Source of the DNA: Rhodospirillaceae bacterium | Lineage (GTDB): Bacteria; Pseudomonadota; Alphaproteobacteria; Bin65 | Assembly: GCA_028819475.1 (NCBI GenBank) | Contig: JAPPLJ010000016.1 | Span: forward strand, 35,960-99,959 | DNA: 64,000 nucleotides | Direction of reading: 5' to 3' | Part shown: positions 42,946 to 53,409 of the stretch, piece after piece | Position numbering within the stretch: position 1 is the stretch's first letter | How the letters are laid out: every line of letters begins with the position of its first letter | Position numbers and translations under genes: made by a program | The notes under the pieces: generated by a model | The model's input: only the letters and a program-made list of their open reading frames with translations | What the model was told of the DNA's origin: nothing | Databases searched by the model: none

Positions 42946-43874
42946 TGGCCGACGGCGACCCGGAAGCCGGGAAGAAGGAGACCGAACCCGACGCGCCCGA
43001 CGCGCCCGAGGAGACCGCCGAAGGCGCGGAAGACGGGCCGACGCAGGACCATGTCGAGTCGTTGACCGGCGATGCCCCGGCGGAAACCGACCCCGACCAG
43101 AACCGCATGACGATGATGGAGCATCTGACGGAGCTGCGGCGCCGCCTGATGTGGTGCGTCGTGGCCCTGCTGGTCGCTTTCGGCGTCTGTGTCTTCTTCG
43201 CCTCGGAAATCTTCGATTTTCTGTCCCGGCCGCTGATGGACATCCTGCGCGCCCGGAACGAGGACGCCACGCTGATCTACACCAAGCTGTACGAGGTGTT
43301 TTTCACGGAGATCAAGATCGGCTTCTACGCGGCGGCCTTCCTCGCCTTCCCGATCTTCGCCGTCCAGTTGTGGAAATTCGTGGCGCCGGGCCTGTACACC
43401 AAGGAGAAGTCTGCGTTCCGGCCGTTCCTGATCGCCACGCCGGTCCTGTTCTTCGCCGGCGGGGCCATGGTCTACTATGCGATCATGCCGCTGGCCTGGG
43501 AGTTCTTCGCGGCGTTCCAGAACACCGGCGAGACCGGCGCCCGGATCGAGCTGCTGCCCAAGGTGGAGGAATATCTCTCCCTCGTCATCAAGCTGATCTT
43601 CGCCTTCGGCATCGCGTTCCAGTTGCCGGTGGTGCTGACGTTGCTGGCCAAGGTCGATCTCGTAACTTCCAAGGGCCTGGCAAAGTTCCGGAAATATGCC
43701 GTCGTCCTGGTCTTTGTCTTTGCCGCGATCCTGACGCCGCCGGATGTGATCAGCCAGGTCGGCCTCGCCATCCCGATCCTGCTGCTCTACGAAGTGTCCA
43801 TCTTCCTTGCCCGGATGATCGAGAAGAAGCGGGCCGAGGAAGACGCTGCATTGCAGGCGGAACTGGCGGACTAG
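42942..43874 (+). CDS. tatC: Sec-independent translocase TatC with acidic N-terminal extension
   Basis: 310 residues, about 50 longer than usual at the N-terminus, where an acidic Glu/Asp/Pro-rich stretch precedes the normal [16 protein letters not shown] start. Six membrane helices follow, with the [18 protein letters not shown] segment and the conserved [16 protein letters not shown] 42942 overlaps the tatB stop; starting at the internal MTMMEH is possible but would lose the coupling. Confidence 0.93.
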   Translation: MMADGDPEAGKKETEPDAPDAPEETAEGAEDGPTQDHVESLTGDAPAETDPDQNRMTMMEHLTELRRRLMWCVVALLVAFGVCVFFASEIFDFLSRPLMDILRARNEDATLIYTKLYEVFFTEIKIGFYAAAFLAFPIFAVQLWKFVAPGLYTKEKSAFRPFLIATPVLFFAGGAMVYYAIMPLAWEFFAAFQNTGETGARIELLPKVEEYLSLVIKLIFAFGIAFQLPVVLTLLAKVDLVTSKGLAKFRKYAVVLVFVFAAILTPPDVISQVGLAIPILLLYEVSIFLARMIEKKRAEEDAALQAELAD

Positions 43875-44004
43875 GCCGCCGGACCGCGGCGGGCGGCGCG
43901 CGACCCATTCGCCGGGCCGGCGGGCGACGGTGGATGTCGGGCGCGGGCGCGGCTATATGCGTTGGCGAATTGCGCCCAACCGAGATCCCGAGACGTTTCG
44001 AGCC

Positions 44005-45276
44005 ATGCACGATATCCGCTGGATTCGCGACAACCCCGAAGCCTTCGACGCCGCCCTGGCGCGCCGCGGCCTGGCGCCGGAGAGCGCGTCCCTGATTGCC
44101 CTCGACGCGCGCCGGCGCGAAGCGCAGACGGAAGCCCAGACGCTGCAATCGGAGCGGAACGCGCTGTCGAAGGACATCGGCCGGGCGAAGGCCGAAGGAC
44201 GGGACGTTGCGGACGTCATCGCCAGGGTGGGTGCGATGAAAGACCGGCTCGGCGAACTGGAGGCCGAGCAGAAAGGCGCCGAGGATGCGCTGACGGCGGC
44301 GCTGGAGGTGATCCCCAACCTGCCGTTCGAGGATGTGCCGGTGGGCGCGGACGAGGCGGCGAATGTCGAGCTCCGCCGGGTCGGCGACCGGCCGGCGTTC
44401 GATTTCGAGCCGAAACAGCATTTCGATCTCGGCGAGGCGCTGGGCGAAATGGATTTCGATACCGCCGCCAGCCTGAGCGGCGCGCGCTTCGTTTTGCTGT
44501 CCGGCCGGCTGGCCCGGCTGGAACGCGCGCTCGCCCAGTTCATGCTCGATACCCACACCGGCGAGTTCGGCTATACGGAAATCTCGCCGCCCGTCCTGGT
44601 GCGCGATCATGTGCTCTACGGCACCGGCCAGCTGCCGAAATTCGCCGAAGACCAGTACCGGACCGAAGAGGGCATGTGGCTGATCCCGACCGCCGAGGTC
44701 CCGCTGACCAACCTCGCGGCCGGGCAGGTCGTCGACGAGAACACCCTGCCGCGGCGCTACACGGCCTACACCCTCTGCTTCCGCTCCGAAGCCGGCGCGG
44801 CGGGGCGCGACACCCGCGGCATGCTGCGCCAGCACCAGTTTTCCAAGGTCGAAATGGTCAGCATCGCGCACCCGGACGGCTCGGAGGCCGAGCTCGAACG
44901 CATGACCGGCTGCGCCGAGGAAATCCTCAAGCGGCTCGGCATCCCCTACCGGGTCGTGGTGCTATCGACCGGCGACATGGGTTTCGGCGCGCGCAAGACC
45001 TACGATCTCGAAGTCTGGCTGCCGGGCCAGGACGCCTATCGCGAAATCTCGAGCTGCTCGAACTGCGGCGACTTCCAGGCCCGGCGCATGAACGCCCGGT
45101 TCAGGCCGGCCGGCGGCAAGGGCACCCGCTTCGTCCACACGCTCAACGGGTCTGGCCTCGCCGTGGGCCGGACCCTGATTGCGGTGATGGAGAATTTTCA
45201 GCAGGCCGACGGGTCGATCGCCGTTCCCGAAGCGCTGCGGCCCTACATGGGCGGGATCGACAGGATCGCCGCTTGA
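44005..45276 (+). CDS. serS: Seryl-tRNA synthetase
   Basis: 423 residues. An N-terminal coiled-coil arm that grips the tRNA (about 25-110) and a class II core with motif 2 ([17 protein letters not shown]) and motif 3 ([16 protein letters not shown]). ATG 44005 matches the family start [10 protein letters not shown]; a longer frame from 43930 has no support. The stop overlaps surE (TTGA). Confidence 0.95.
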   Translation: MHDIRWIRDNPEAFDAALARRGLAPESASLIALDARRREAQTEAQTLQSERNALSKDIGRAKAEGRDVADVIARVGAMKDRLGELEAEQKGAEDALTAALEVIPNLPFEDVPVGADEAANVELRRVGDRPAFDFEPKQHFDLGEALGEMDFDTAASLSGARFVLLSGRLARLERALAQFMLDTHTGEFGYTEISPPVLVRDHVLYGTGQLPKFAEDQYRTEEGMWLIPTAEVPLTNLAAGQVVDENTLPRRYTAYTLCFRSEAGAAGRDTRGMLRQHQFSKVEMVSIAHPDGSEAELERMTGCAEEILKRLGIPYRVVVLSTGDMGFGARKTYDLEVWLPGQDAYREISSCSNCGDFQARRMNARFRPAGGKGTRFVHTLNGSGLAVGRTLIAVMENFQQADGSIAVPEALRPYMGGIDRIAA

Positions 45277-46055
45277 CCCGGCGGATCCCCGACCTTTCGA
45301 AGGCGCGCATCCTCGTTACCAATGACGACGGGGTGAACGCGCCGGGCCTCGACATCCTGGCCGGCATCGCGCGGGCCTTTTCGGATGATGTCTGGATCGT
45401 GGCGCCGGAGCAGGAGCAGAGCGGCGCCGGTCACTCGCTGACCCTGCGGCGGCCCCTGCGCATGACCCAACGCGGCGAGCGCCGCTATTCCGTCGACGGA
45501 ACGCCGACCGACTGCGTTTTGATGGCGGTGGGGCATCTGCTCAAGGACCGCAAGCCCGATCTGGCGCTTTCCGGCATCAACCGGGGCGGCAATCTGGGCG
45601 AGGACCTGACCTATTCCGGCACGGTCGCCGCCGCCATGGAAGGCACGCTGACGGGCGTACCCTCCATCGCGCTCAGCCAGGTCTACGAGGACGGCGCCCG
45701 GCCGGACTGGGAGACCGCGCGCCGCTTTGCGCCGGATATCGTCCGCCGGCTTGTCGAGGCCGGCTGGCCGGACGGCGTGCTCATCAACGTCAATTTTCCG
45801 GCCGGCGGGCCGGACGCGGTCAGGGGATCGCAGGTAGTCGGCCTCGGACGGCGCAAGGTCGGCGATCATCTGGTGGAGCGCCGGGATCCGCGCGGCGTGC
45901 CCTACTACTGGATCGGCTCGCTGCGCAACGAGGAACCGAACCGCCCGCAGACCGACCTGGCCGCGGTCATGGACGGCTATATCGCGATCACGCCGGTGCA
46001 TCTGGATTTGACCGACCGCCCGACGGTTCGCACCTTGAAGGCGGTGTTCGACTGA
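45273..46055 (+). CDS. surE: 5'/3'-nucleotidase SurE
   Basis: 260 residues. The metal site [12 protein letters not shown], the [14 protein letters not shown] block and [26 protein letters not shown] are typical. It dephosphorylates nucleoside monophosphates and acts in stationary-phase survival. The start is TTG 45273, which overlaps the serS stop codon; no ATG or GTG precedes the conserved start. pcm follows, the usual partner. Confidence 0.93.
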   Translation: MTRRIPDLSKARILVTNDDGVNAPGLDILAGIARAFSDDVWIVAPEQEQSGAGHSLTLRRPLRMTQRGERRYSVDGTPTDCVLMAVGHLLKDRKPDLALSGINRGGNLGEDLTYSGTVAAAMEGTLTGVPSIALSQVYEDGARPDWETARRFAPDIVRRLVEAGWPDGVLINVNFPAGGPDAVRGSQVVGLGRRKVGDHLVERRDPRGVPYYWIGSLRNEEPNRPQTDLAAVMDGYIAITPVHLDLTDRPTVRTLKAVFD

Positions 46056-46107
46056 GCGGGCCCCGCCGCCCCCCTCCCTCCCGCCGCATTCCGCCATCCA
46101 CGCCCGA

Positions 46108-46743
46108 ATGATCGCCGAAACCCGCAAGATCCGACTGATCATGGAACTCCGCCAGGGCGGGGTGACGCAGACCGACGTGCTGACGGCGATCGAGACGACA
46201 CCGCGGGAAGAATTCGTCCCCGAGCTGTTCCGCGAAAGCGCCTACGACAACCGGCCCCTGCCGATCGGCAGCGACCAGACGATCAGCCAGCCGCTCATCG
46301 TCGGCCTGATGACCCAGGCGCTGGCGCTGGACAAGCGGTGCAAGGTGCTGGAGATCGGCACCGGGTCGGGCTACCAGACGGCGATCCTGGCCCGCCTTGC
46401 GCGGCGGGTCTATTCCGTCGAGCGCATCCGCGACCTGTATGTGGCCGCAGCGCAGCGCTTCGACAGGCTGGGTATCGCCAACGTCACGGCGCAGATCGGC
46501 GACGGCGGACTCGGCTGGCCCGAGCAGGCGCCCTTCGACCGCATCCTCGTGACGGCCGCGGCGGACACGGTGCCCCAGGCCCTGCTCGACCAATTGCGCG
46601 TCGGCGGCTGCCTGGTCATCCCGGTCGGCGCCGAAGGCGGCACGCAGACCCTCTGGCGCATCGTGCGCACCGCCGAAGGTTTCGAGGAAGAGCCGCTCAC
46701 CAGCGTCCGCTTCGTCCCGCTGGTAAGCGGAATTGCCGGTTAA
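46108..46743 (+). CDS. pcm: Protein-L-isoaspartate O-methyltransferase
   Basis: 211 residues. It repairs isoaspartyl damage by methylating it with AdoMet. Seen: REEFVPELFRESAYDNRPLPIG, the AdoMet motif VLEIGTGSGYQTAILA and FDRILVTAAADTVP. Convergent with the ATPase gene; their stop codons overlap in TTAA. Confidence 0.93.
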   Translation: MIAETRKIRLIMELRQGGVTQTDVLTAIETTPREEFVPELFRESAYDNRPLPIGSDQTISQPLIVGLMTQALALDKRCKVLEIGTGSGYQTAILARLARRVYSVERIRDLYVAAAQRFDRLGIANVTAQIGDGGLGWPEQAPFDRILVTAAADTVPQALLDQLRVGGCLVIPVGAEGGTQTLWRIVRTAEGFEEEPLTSVRFVPLVSGIAG

Positions 46744-47609
46744 TCCAGCCGCTTGCCGAGGCGCCCGGCGAGGTCCTGGACGAACTGCCAGGCGACGCGA
46801 CCCGAGCGCGAACCGCGGGTGACGGCCCATTCCCGGGCCTCGGCGCGCAGGGTTTCGCGCCCGACATCGAGCCCGTACCGGCCGGCATAGCCCTCGATGA
46901 TCTCGAAATAGGTTTCCTGGTCGCAGGCGTGGAAGCCGAGCCAGAGACCGAACCGGTCCGACAGCGAGACCTTTTCCTCCACGGCTTCCGAAGGAGAGAT
47001 CGCCGTCGAGCGTTCGTTCTCGATCATGTCGCGCGGCATGAGATGGCGCCGGTTGGACGTGGCGTAGAAGATCACGTTGGCCGGCCGGCCTTCGATGCCG
47101 CCTTCCAGCACCGCCTTGAGCGACTTGTAGGAGGTGTCCTGCCCGTCGAAGGAAAGGTCGTCGCAGAACAGGATGCAGGGCCGGCCGCTCCGGCGCAGAT
47201 TGCCCAGCAGCGCCGGGAGAGTCGGAATATCCTCGCGGTGGATCTCGACAAGCGCCAGCCTGCCGCCGGTCTCGCCGTTCACCGCCGCATGAACCGCCTT
47301 GACGATCGAGCTCTTGCCGGTGCCCCGCGCGCCCCACAGCAGCGCATTGTTGGCCGGCAGGCCGCGGGCGAACCGGCGGGTGTTTTCCAGCAGCTGGTCG
47401 CGCTGCCGGTCGATACCCCGAAGCAGATCGAGATCGACCCGGTTGACATCGGCGACCAGTTCGAGCCGCCGGCCGTCGGCGTGCCAGATAAAGGCGTCGC
47501 CGTCGTCGAGCGCGGCAGCGGGCGGCTGCGCCGGCACAAGCCTTTCCAGGGCCCTTTCCAGGGCGTCGGCGATCCGCGACAGATGCGCGCGTTGGGAAGG
47601 GTCGGTCAT
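46740..47609 (-). CDS. DUF815-type AAA ATPase
   Basis: 289 residues. Walker A is LLWGARGTGKSSIVKA, Walker B is ILFCDDLSFDG, and there is a sensor-like YATSNRRHLMPRDM and a conserved DRFGLWLGFHACDQETYF. The family is widespread and its role is not settled. Its convergent place between pcm and yajC is common in alphaproteobacteria. Confidence 0.88.
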   Translation of the reverse strand: MTDPSQRAHLSRIADALERALERLVPAQPPAAALDDGDAFIWHADGRRLELVADVNRVDLDLLRGIDRQRDQLLENTRRFARGLPANNALLWGARGTGKSSIVKAVHAAVNGETGGRLALVEIHREDIPTLPALLGNLRRSGRPCILFCDDLSFDGQDTSYKSLKAVLEGGIEGRPANVIFYATSNRRHLMPRDMIENERSTAISPSEAVEEKVSLSDRFGLWLGFHACDQETYFEIIEGYAGRYGLDVGRETLRAEAREWAVTRGSRSGRVAWQFVQDLAGRLGKRLD

Positions 47610-47824
47610 CGTCGGGTGTGAATTCGGTCCGGCGTCACATTATATAAGCCGCCGCAAACACAGCGCCGCGGCGGGTTCGGTTCCGGCGACACTATCGGGC
47701 GCCGGCCCTTTCCGTCAAACCGGCAGATGCCGGGCCTATTGTTGCCGGGCCTCTCGCCGAGCATACGCCAAACGGTATCTTTACGGGCGCGCCAACGCGA
47801 TAACGAGACATCTGGGAGTCGGTC

Positions 47825-48223
47825 ATGCTGGTTTCGGAAGCCTGGGCCCAATCCGGAGGCGGCGGTTCGCCGGATTTTTCTTTTCTCCTCATGATCGTCC
47901 TGCTGTTCGTGGTCATGTATTTCTTCATGATCCGGCCCCAGCAGAGACGCGCGCGCGAACATCGCGAAATGGTCGCCGCCGTCAAACGCAACGACCGGAT
48001 CGTGACCAGCGGCGGCCTGATCGGCAAGATCACCAAGGCCGGCGAGGGTCCGGAGATCGAAATGGAGATTGCCCCCGAGGTGAAGGTTTCGATTGACCGG
48101 AATTCCATCCAGGGCGTGCTGAACAAGAAACCGGGGCAAAAACCGTCAGCCGCCAACGATTCCGGCGAGCGCCGGAGTCTGCTGGGCGGCCTGTTCGGCG
48201 GCTTCGGCGGCCGGAGGAACTGA
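47825..48223 (+). CDS. yajC: Preprotein translocase accessory protein YajC
   Basis: 132 residues. One membrane helix (about 20-36, FLLMIVLLFVVMYFF) then MIRPQQRRAREHREMVAAVKRND, the typical YajC cytoplasmic start. The tail is Gly- and Arg-rich. It binds SecDF in other bacteria. secD follows after 62 bases. Confidence 0.93.
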   Translation: MLVSEAWAQSGGGGSPDFSFLLMIVLLFVVMYFFMIRPQQRRAREHREMVAAVKRNDRIVTSGGLIGKITKAGEGPEIEMEIAPEVKVSIDRNSIQGVLNKKPGQKPSAANDSGERRSLLGGLFGGFGGRRN

Positions 48224-48285
48224 GCCGCGCCGCGCCGGACCCGGATTGCGCATGATCGCATTGCACCAGCGACGGGCCTGTTTCC

Positions 48286-49887
48286 ATGATTAACATTTCG
48301 CGCGGGCAGATGATCGCTGTGGCGTTCATCTGCCTGATGGGCCTGGCCTTTGCCATCCCCAACGCGCTGGACAGGAAGTTTCTGGAAAAGGTTCCGGGCT
48401 GGCTGCCGAGCCAGACCTTCAATCTCGGCCTCGACCTGCAGGGCGGAATTCACCTGCTCTATTCCGTCGATCTCTCCGACGTGATCAAGGACCGCATGCA
48501 GGATGTGCGCAAGCAGGTGCGCGCGATGTTCCGCAGCGCCGACTACCGGGTGAAATACCAGCGCCTCAGGGCGACGGACCGGCAGGTCACCTTCCGGCTG
48601 GTCGATCCGTCCCAGCAGGACCTTGCGCGGCAGGCGCTGCGCGACGTGATCGCCGATCTCGGCGGCAGCGCCAATGCGCTGACCGGCGCCAGCGCCCATT
48701 ACGAGTTCGAGTTCGACAACGGGCGCGGCACGATGCATCTGACCGAGACCGGCCGCACGGCGCTGGCCAGGCGGACGGTGGATCAGGCGATCGAAATCCT
48801 GCGCCAGCGGATCGACCCGACCGGCGCCATCGACCCGATCATCCAGGCCCAGGGCGACGACCGCATCCTGATCCAGGTGCCGGGCGAGAAGGACCCGGAA
48901 TCGCTGCGCCGGAAGATCGGCACGACGGCGAAGATGACCTTCCACCTGCTGCATCCGTCGCTGGACGGAACGCAGACCGCCGAGGCGCCGCCCGGCTACT
49001 TTCTTGTCGACAGCGAGGACGGGTACCGGCAGCGCTACCTGCTGGTGGACGAGGTGGCGCTGGACGGCCAGCATATCGTCGACGCCAGCCAGTCGTTCCA
49101 GGACGGACGGCCCGTCGTGGCGTTCCGCTTCGATACCTCGGGCGCCCGCCAGTTCTGCAAGATCACCCAGGCCAATGTCGACAAGCCGTTCGCCATCGTC
49201 CTCGACAACAAGGTGATCTCCGCCCCGGTCATCCAGTCGGCGATCTGCGGCGGCTCGGGCATTATCACCGGCCGGTTCACCATCCAGTCGGCGAACGAAC
49301 TGGCCCTGCTGCTGCGCGCCGGCGCCCTGCCCGCACCGCTCAGCATCGAGGAACAGCGCCAGGTCGGCGCCGAACTGGGCCAGGATTCCATCGATGCCGG
49401 CAAGATCGCCTGCATCATCGGCCTGATCCTCGTCGTCGCCTTCGTGGTGATGGCCTATGGCCGGTTCGGCCTGTTCGCCAATGTCGCGCTGCTGACCAAC
49501 CTGGTGCTGATCGCGGCCGCGCTCTCGCTGTTGCAGGCGACCCTCACCCTGCCGGGCATTGCCGGCATCGTGCTCACCATCGGCATGGCGGTTGACGCCA
49601 ACGTGCTGATTTTCGAGCGCATCCGCGAGGAAGTCCGCGCCGGGCGCACGCCGCTGTCGGCGATCGACACGGGATACCGGCGCGCGCTCACCACCATCAT
49701 CGACTCCAACCTGACGACGTTCATCGCCGCGCTGCTGCTGTTCCTGTTCGGCTCGGGGCCGGTGCAGGGATTCGGCGTCACCCTGTCGATCGGGCTGGCG
49801 ACCTCCATGTTCACGGCCATCATGGTGACCCGGCTGCTGGTCGTCGGCTGGTGGCGGCGCTCCAGGCCCCGGGCCCTGCCGATCTAG
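48286..49887 (+). CDS. secD: Protein translocase subunit SecD
   Basis: 533 residues. The N-terminal helix, NLGLDLQGGIHLLYSVD, the periplasmic region with P1 and head parts, and six C-terminal helices with GMAVDANVLIFERIREE match SecD. It helps SecYEG with proton-driven release. The stop codon is followed by a 115-base gap and folE rather than secF, which is unusual; no SecF signature is seen before the next gene. Confidence 0.93.
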   Translation: MINISRGQMIAVAFICLMGLAFAIPNALDRKFLEKVPGWLPSQTFNLGLDLQGGIHLLYSVDLSDVIKDRMQDVRKQVRAMFRSADYRVKYQRLRATDRQVTFRLVDPSQQDLARQALRDVIADLGGSANALTGASAHYEFEFDNGRGTMHLTETGRTALARRTVDQAIEILRQRIDPTGAIDPIIQAQGDDRILIQVPGEKDPESLRRKIGTTAKMTFHLLHPSLDGTQTAEAPPGYFLVDSEDGYRQRYLLVDEVALDGQHIVDASQSFQDGRPVVAFRFDTSGARQFCKITQANVDKPFAIVLDNKVISAPVIQSAICGGSGIITGRFTIQSANELALLLRAGALPAPLSIEEQRQVGAELGQDSIDAGKIACIIGLILVVAFVVMAYGRFGLFANVALLTNLVLIAAALSLLQATLTLPGIAGIVLTIGMAVDANVLIFERIREEVRAGRTPLSAIDTGYRRALTTIIDSNLTTFIAALLLFLFGSGPVQGFGVTLSIGLATSMFTAIMVTRLLVVGWWRRSRPRALPI

Positions 49888-50002
49888 CCGTGTTCGATCT
49901 AGCCGTGTTCGATCCCCCGACCGCTCCACCCGCCCCCGTCGACGGCGCCGGCCGGTTGCCGCACCGCGGCGGCCGGCATGACCGCCCATCCGGGACATCG
50001 CC

Positions 50003-50608
50003 ATGAACGACAGCTCACCCGCCGTCCGCCGCCCGTCGCGCCCGTCACGCCAGGAAGCCGAAGCGGCTGTCCGCACCCTGCTGCGCTGGACCGGCGACGA
50101 CCCGGACCGCGAAGGCCTGCTCGACACGCCGTCCCGGGTGGTCCGCGCCTATGAGGAGTTTTTCTCCGGCTATGCCGTCGATCCGGTGGATTTCCTGAAC
50201 CGGACCTTTTCCGAGACCGAAGGCTACGACGAGATCGTCGTGCTGCGCGATATCCGCGTCGAATCCCACTGCGAGCACCATATGGTGCCGATCATCGGCC
50301 GGGCCCATGTCGGCTATCTGCCGAAGAACCGGGTCGTCGGGATCAGCAAGATCGCCCGGCTGGTCGAAGCCTATGCCCGACGGCTGCAGATCCAGGAAAA
50401 GCTGACGGCGCAGATCGCCAACACGATGCAGGAAGTGCTCGACCCGCGCGGCGTCGCCGTCGTCATCGAGGCGTCGCACCAATGCATGACGACCCGCGGC
50501 GTGCACAAGTCGGGCGCCGCCATGGTGACGAGCCGGATGCTCGGCGCGTTCCGGGACGATCCGGCGACCCGGCGCGAATTCCTGACCATGATCGGGAACG
50601 GCAGCTAG
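50003..50608 (+). CDS. folE: GTP cyclohydrolase I
   Basis: 201 residues. It makes dihydroneopterin triphosphate from GTP, the first step of folate synthesis. Zinc ligands and active site: [18 protein letters not shown] and [14 protein letters not shown]. Its place right after secD is unusual. Confidence 0.93.
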   Translation: MNDSSPAVRRPSRPSRQEAEAAVRTLLRWTGDDPDREGLLDTPSRVVRAYEEFFSGYAVDPVDFLNRTFSETEGYDEIVVLRDIRVESHCEHHMVPIIGRAHVGYLPKNRVVGISKIARLVEAYARRLQIQEKLTAQIANTMQEVLDPRGVAVVIEASHQCMTTRGVHKSGAAMVTSRMLGAFRDDPATRREFLTMIGNGS

Positions 50609-50721
50609 CCCGGACGCGCTTTGCCCGCCGTGCCGGGCGGCGTATAGTCCGGCCGCACAGGCGGCTCCGGCGGGGCGAAGCGGCCGGGCCGACTTCGACC
50701 TCTTTCGAAAACGGGCTCCAC

Positions 50722-52167
50722 GTGCTGGATCTTCGACCGGTCTTCTTCATTTGCGGCGTGCTGCTGGCGATTCTCGCCGTCATCATGCTCGTGCCTGTCG
50801 CTGCGGATCTCTCCACGCGCGACGAAGACTGGAGCGCCTTCGTCAAGGCTTCCGGGGTCACGCTGTTCGTCGGCATCTCGCTGATCCTGGCGAACCGGGC
50901 CGAGGGCTTCCGGCTCAACCTGCGCCAGGCCTTCGCCTTCACCGGGCTGAGCTGGCTGATCATTGCCGCCTTTTCGGCCCTGCCTTTCGCCTTCTCCAAG
51001 CTCGAGTTGTCCTATACCGACGCGTTCTTCGAATCGATGTCGGGCATCACGACGACAGGCGCCACGGTCATCATCGGCCTGGACAATGCGCCGCCCGGCA
51101 TTCTGCTGTGGCGGTCGATCCTGCAATGGCTCGGCGGCATCGGCATCATCGTCTTCGCGCTGGCCTTCCTGCCGGTGCTGCGCGTCGGCGGCATGCAGCT
51201 GTTCCGGACCGAAGCCTTCGAGACGCCGGAGAAGGTGCTGCCGCGGGCGGCGCAGCTCGCCGCGGGGATCGGCGGCGTCTATATCGGCCTCACCTTCCTT
51301 ACGGCGGTCGTGCTGTGGGGCGCGCAGATGGCGCCGTTCGATGCCGTCAACCACGCCATGACGAGCATCGCCACCGGCGGCTTTTCGACCCGCGACGCCT
51401 CGATCGGCGCCTATCCGCCGTCGATCCAGTGGATCCTGTTCGTCGCAATGATCATCGGCAGCCTGCCGTTCGTCTTCTATATCGACGCCGTGCGCGGCCG
51501 CGTCAGTCCGCTGGCCAAGGACAGCCAGGTTCGCGTCTTTCTGGGCGTTCTGGCGGTCGCGATCCTGCTGGTCTTCCTGTGGCTGGTCTTCGATCGCGGC
51601 GAGGGCATGGGCGCGGCCCTTACCAAGGCGGCGTTCAACGTGACCTCCGTCATGACCGGCACCGGCTATTCCACGGAAGGCTTCGACAAATGGGGGCCGT
51701 TCCCCTTCGCCATGTTCTTTCTGCTGATGTTCATCGGCGGCTGCGCCGGATCGACGACCTGCGGCATCAAGATCTTCCGCTTCCAGGTGGCCTATGCGGT
51801 CGGCCGGGTCCAGATTTCGCGCCTCATGCAGCCGCGCGGCGTGTTCATCCCCTATTACAACCGCCGGCCGATCACCGATGAAATTTCCCAGTCGGTCATG
51901 GGCTTCCTGCTGTTTTTCGTGTTGTCCTACGGGGTCCTGGCCCTGCTGCTCGGAATGACCGGACTGGACCCGATTACCGCCCTGTCCGGCGCGGCCAGCG
52001 CCATCGCCAATGTCGGCCCCGGCCTGGGGCCGATCATCGGGCCGGATAGCAGCTACACCGGCCTGAACGACACGGCAAAATGGCTGCTCGCGGCGGGCAT
52101 GCTGATTGGCCGGCTGGAGATTTTTGCGGTATTGGTGCTGTTCCTCCCGTCCTTCTGGAAGGAATAG
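50722..52167 (+). CDS. trkH: Potassium uptake protein TrkH
   Basis: 481 residues, usual TrkH length. Four pore loops with the filter motif TTGAT (first), SIATGGFS, GTGYSTEG and NVGPGLG are seen. GTG 50722 starts just before the first helix. The partner TrkA is not in the window. The stop is five bases before the next gene's inferred start. Confidence 0.92.
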   Translation: MLDLRPVFFICGVLLAILAVIMLVPVAADLSTRDEDWSAFVKASGVTLFVGISLILANRAEGFRLNLRQAFAFTGLSWLIIAAFSALPFAFSKLELSYTDAFFESMSGITTTGATVIIGLDNAPPGILLWRSILQWLGGIGIIVFALAFLPVLRVGGMQLFRTEAFETPEKVLPRAAQLAAGIGGVYIGLTFLTAVVLWGAQMAPFDAVNHAMTSIATGGFSTRDASIGAYPPSIQWILFVAMIIGSLPFVFYIDAVRGRVSPLAKDSQVRVFLGVLAVAILLVFLWLVFDRGEGMGAALTKAAFNVTSVMTGTGYSTEGFDKWGPFPFAMFFLLMFIGGCAGSTTCGIKIFRFQVAYAVGRVQISRLMQPRGVFIPYYNRRPITDEISQSVMGFLLFFVLSYGVLALLLGMTGLDPITALSGAASAIANVGPGLGPIIGPDSSYTGLNDTAKWLLAAGMLIGRLEIFAVLVLFLPSFWKE

Positions 52168-52171
52168 TCCG

Positions 52172-53368
52172 CTGACTGCGACCCTGGCCGAAATCCGCTC
52201 GATCCTCGAGACCATCGTCGGCTTCGATACGACGTCGTCGAAGTCCAACATGCCGATGCTCGACTGGATCCGGGATTATCTGGACGGCCTCGGCATCGAG
52301 AGCCAACTGGCGCCGGGCGCCGACCAAACCAAGGCGAACCTGTACGCGACGATCGGCGGAAACGGGGCCGCGGGCGGCGGCGTGGCCCTCTCCGGCCATA
52401 CCGACGTGGTCCCCGTCGCCGGCCAGGACTGGTCGACCGACCCCTTCGAACTGACCGAACGGGACGGCAAACTCTACGGCCGGGGCACGGCGGACATGAA
52501 GGGCTTCATCGCCATCGCGCTCGCCATGGCGCCGGCCCTGAAGGCCGCAGACCTCAGGACGCCGGTCCATTTCGCCTTTTCCTTCGACGAGGAGGTCGGT
52601 TGCAAGGGCGTGCCGCATCTGATCGAGCGGCTGGGCCGGGACCTGCCGAAACCCGCGCTCGTCCTGGTCGGCGAGCCGACCTCGATGCGCGTCGTCGACG
52701 GCCACAAGGGTATCGCGGCGATGCAGACGACCGTCACCGGCCTGGAGGCCCATTCCAGCCGGCCGCACGAGGCGGTAAGCGCCGTCGTCTGCGCCCTGAG
52801 GGTCATCCGGAAAATCGAAGACATCCTGGACGGCCTGCGCCGGGCCGGGCGGACCGACGACGGTTTCACGCCGCCCTGGACGACCTTCAACATCGGCGTC
52901 ATCAAGGGCGGCAGCGCGGTCAACATCGTGCCCCGCCATTGCCGGTTCGACTGGGAGTTCCGGCCGATTCCGGGCGTGCGGACGGAGGAGGTGCTGGAAC
53001 CGCTGGACGACTATGTCCGCGGCGAACTGCTGCCGGAAATGCAGGCGGTGTCGCCGGACGCGACTATCGAAACCGCCGTCATGGCCCTGTCGCCGGCGAT
53101 GCAGGCGGGCACCGCCTCTCCGGCGGTGGCGCTGGCGCGCAAGCTGACCGGGGCCAACCATACCGAAAAGGTCGCCTACGGCACCGAGGCCGGCCTGTTC
53201 GAGGAAGCGGACATCCCGGCTGTCGTGTGCGGCCCCGGCGACATCGCCCAGGCCCACAAGCCCGATGAATTCATCGAAATCGCCCAGCTCGAGGCCGGCG
53301 CCCGCTATGTCGCGCGGCTGGTCGAATGGGCGGCGGCGGACGGGAACACTGCCGCGCTGGCCGGTTGA
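52172..53368 (+). CDS. Acetylornithine deacetylase-like (M20 metallopeptidase)
   Basis: 398 residues. Zinc-peptidase motifs are GGVALSGHTDVVPV, GRGTADMKGF, FSFDEEVGCKG and GTEAGLFEEADIPAVVCGPG. It would remove the acetyl group from N-acetylornithine in arginine synthesis, in line with argF/argD in the same region. No ATG, GTG or TTG lies in frame near the family start; a CTG at 52172 with GGAAGG eight bases upstream is the best start. The TTG at 52106 would give an odd Trp/Cys-rich leader. Confidence 0.82.
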   Translation: MTATLAEIRSILETIVGFDTTSSKSNMPMLDWIRDYLDGLGIESQLAPGADQTKANLYATIGGNGAAGGGVALSGHTDVVPVAGQDWSTDPFELTERDGKLYGRGTADMKGFIAIALAMAPALKAADLRTPVHFAFSFDEEVGCKGVPHLIERLGRDLPKPALVLVGEPTSMRVVDGHKGIAAMQTTVTGLEAHSSRPHEAVSAVVCALRVIRKIEDILDGLRRAGRTDDGFTPPWTTFNIGVIKGGSAVNIVPRHCRFDWEFRPIPGVRTEEVLEPLDDYVRGELLPEMQAVSPDATIETAVMALSPAMQAGTASPAVALARKLTGANHTEKVAYGTEAGLFEEADIPAVVCGPGDIAQAHKPDEFIEIAQLEAGARYVARLVEWAAADGNTAALAG

Positions 53369-53409
53369 GCGCGCGGCGGCTGCGCGGCTGACCCGACAGA
53401 ATCCGGCCC

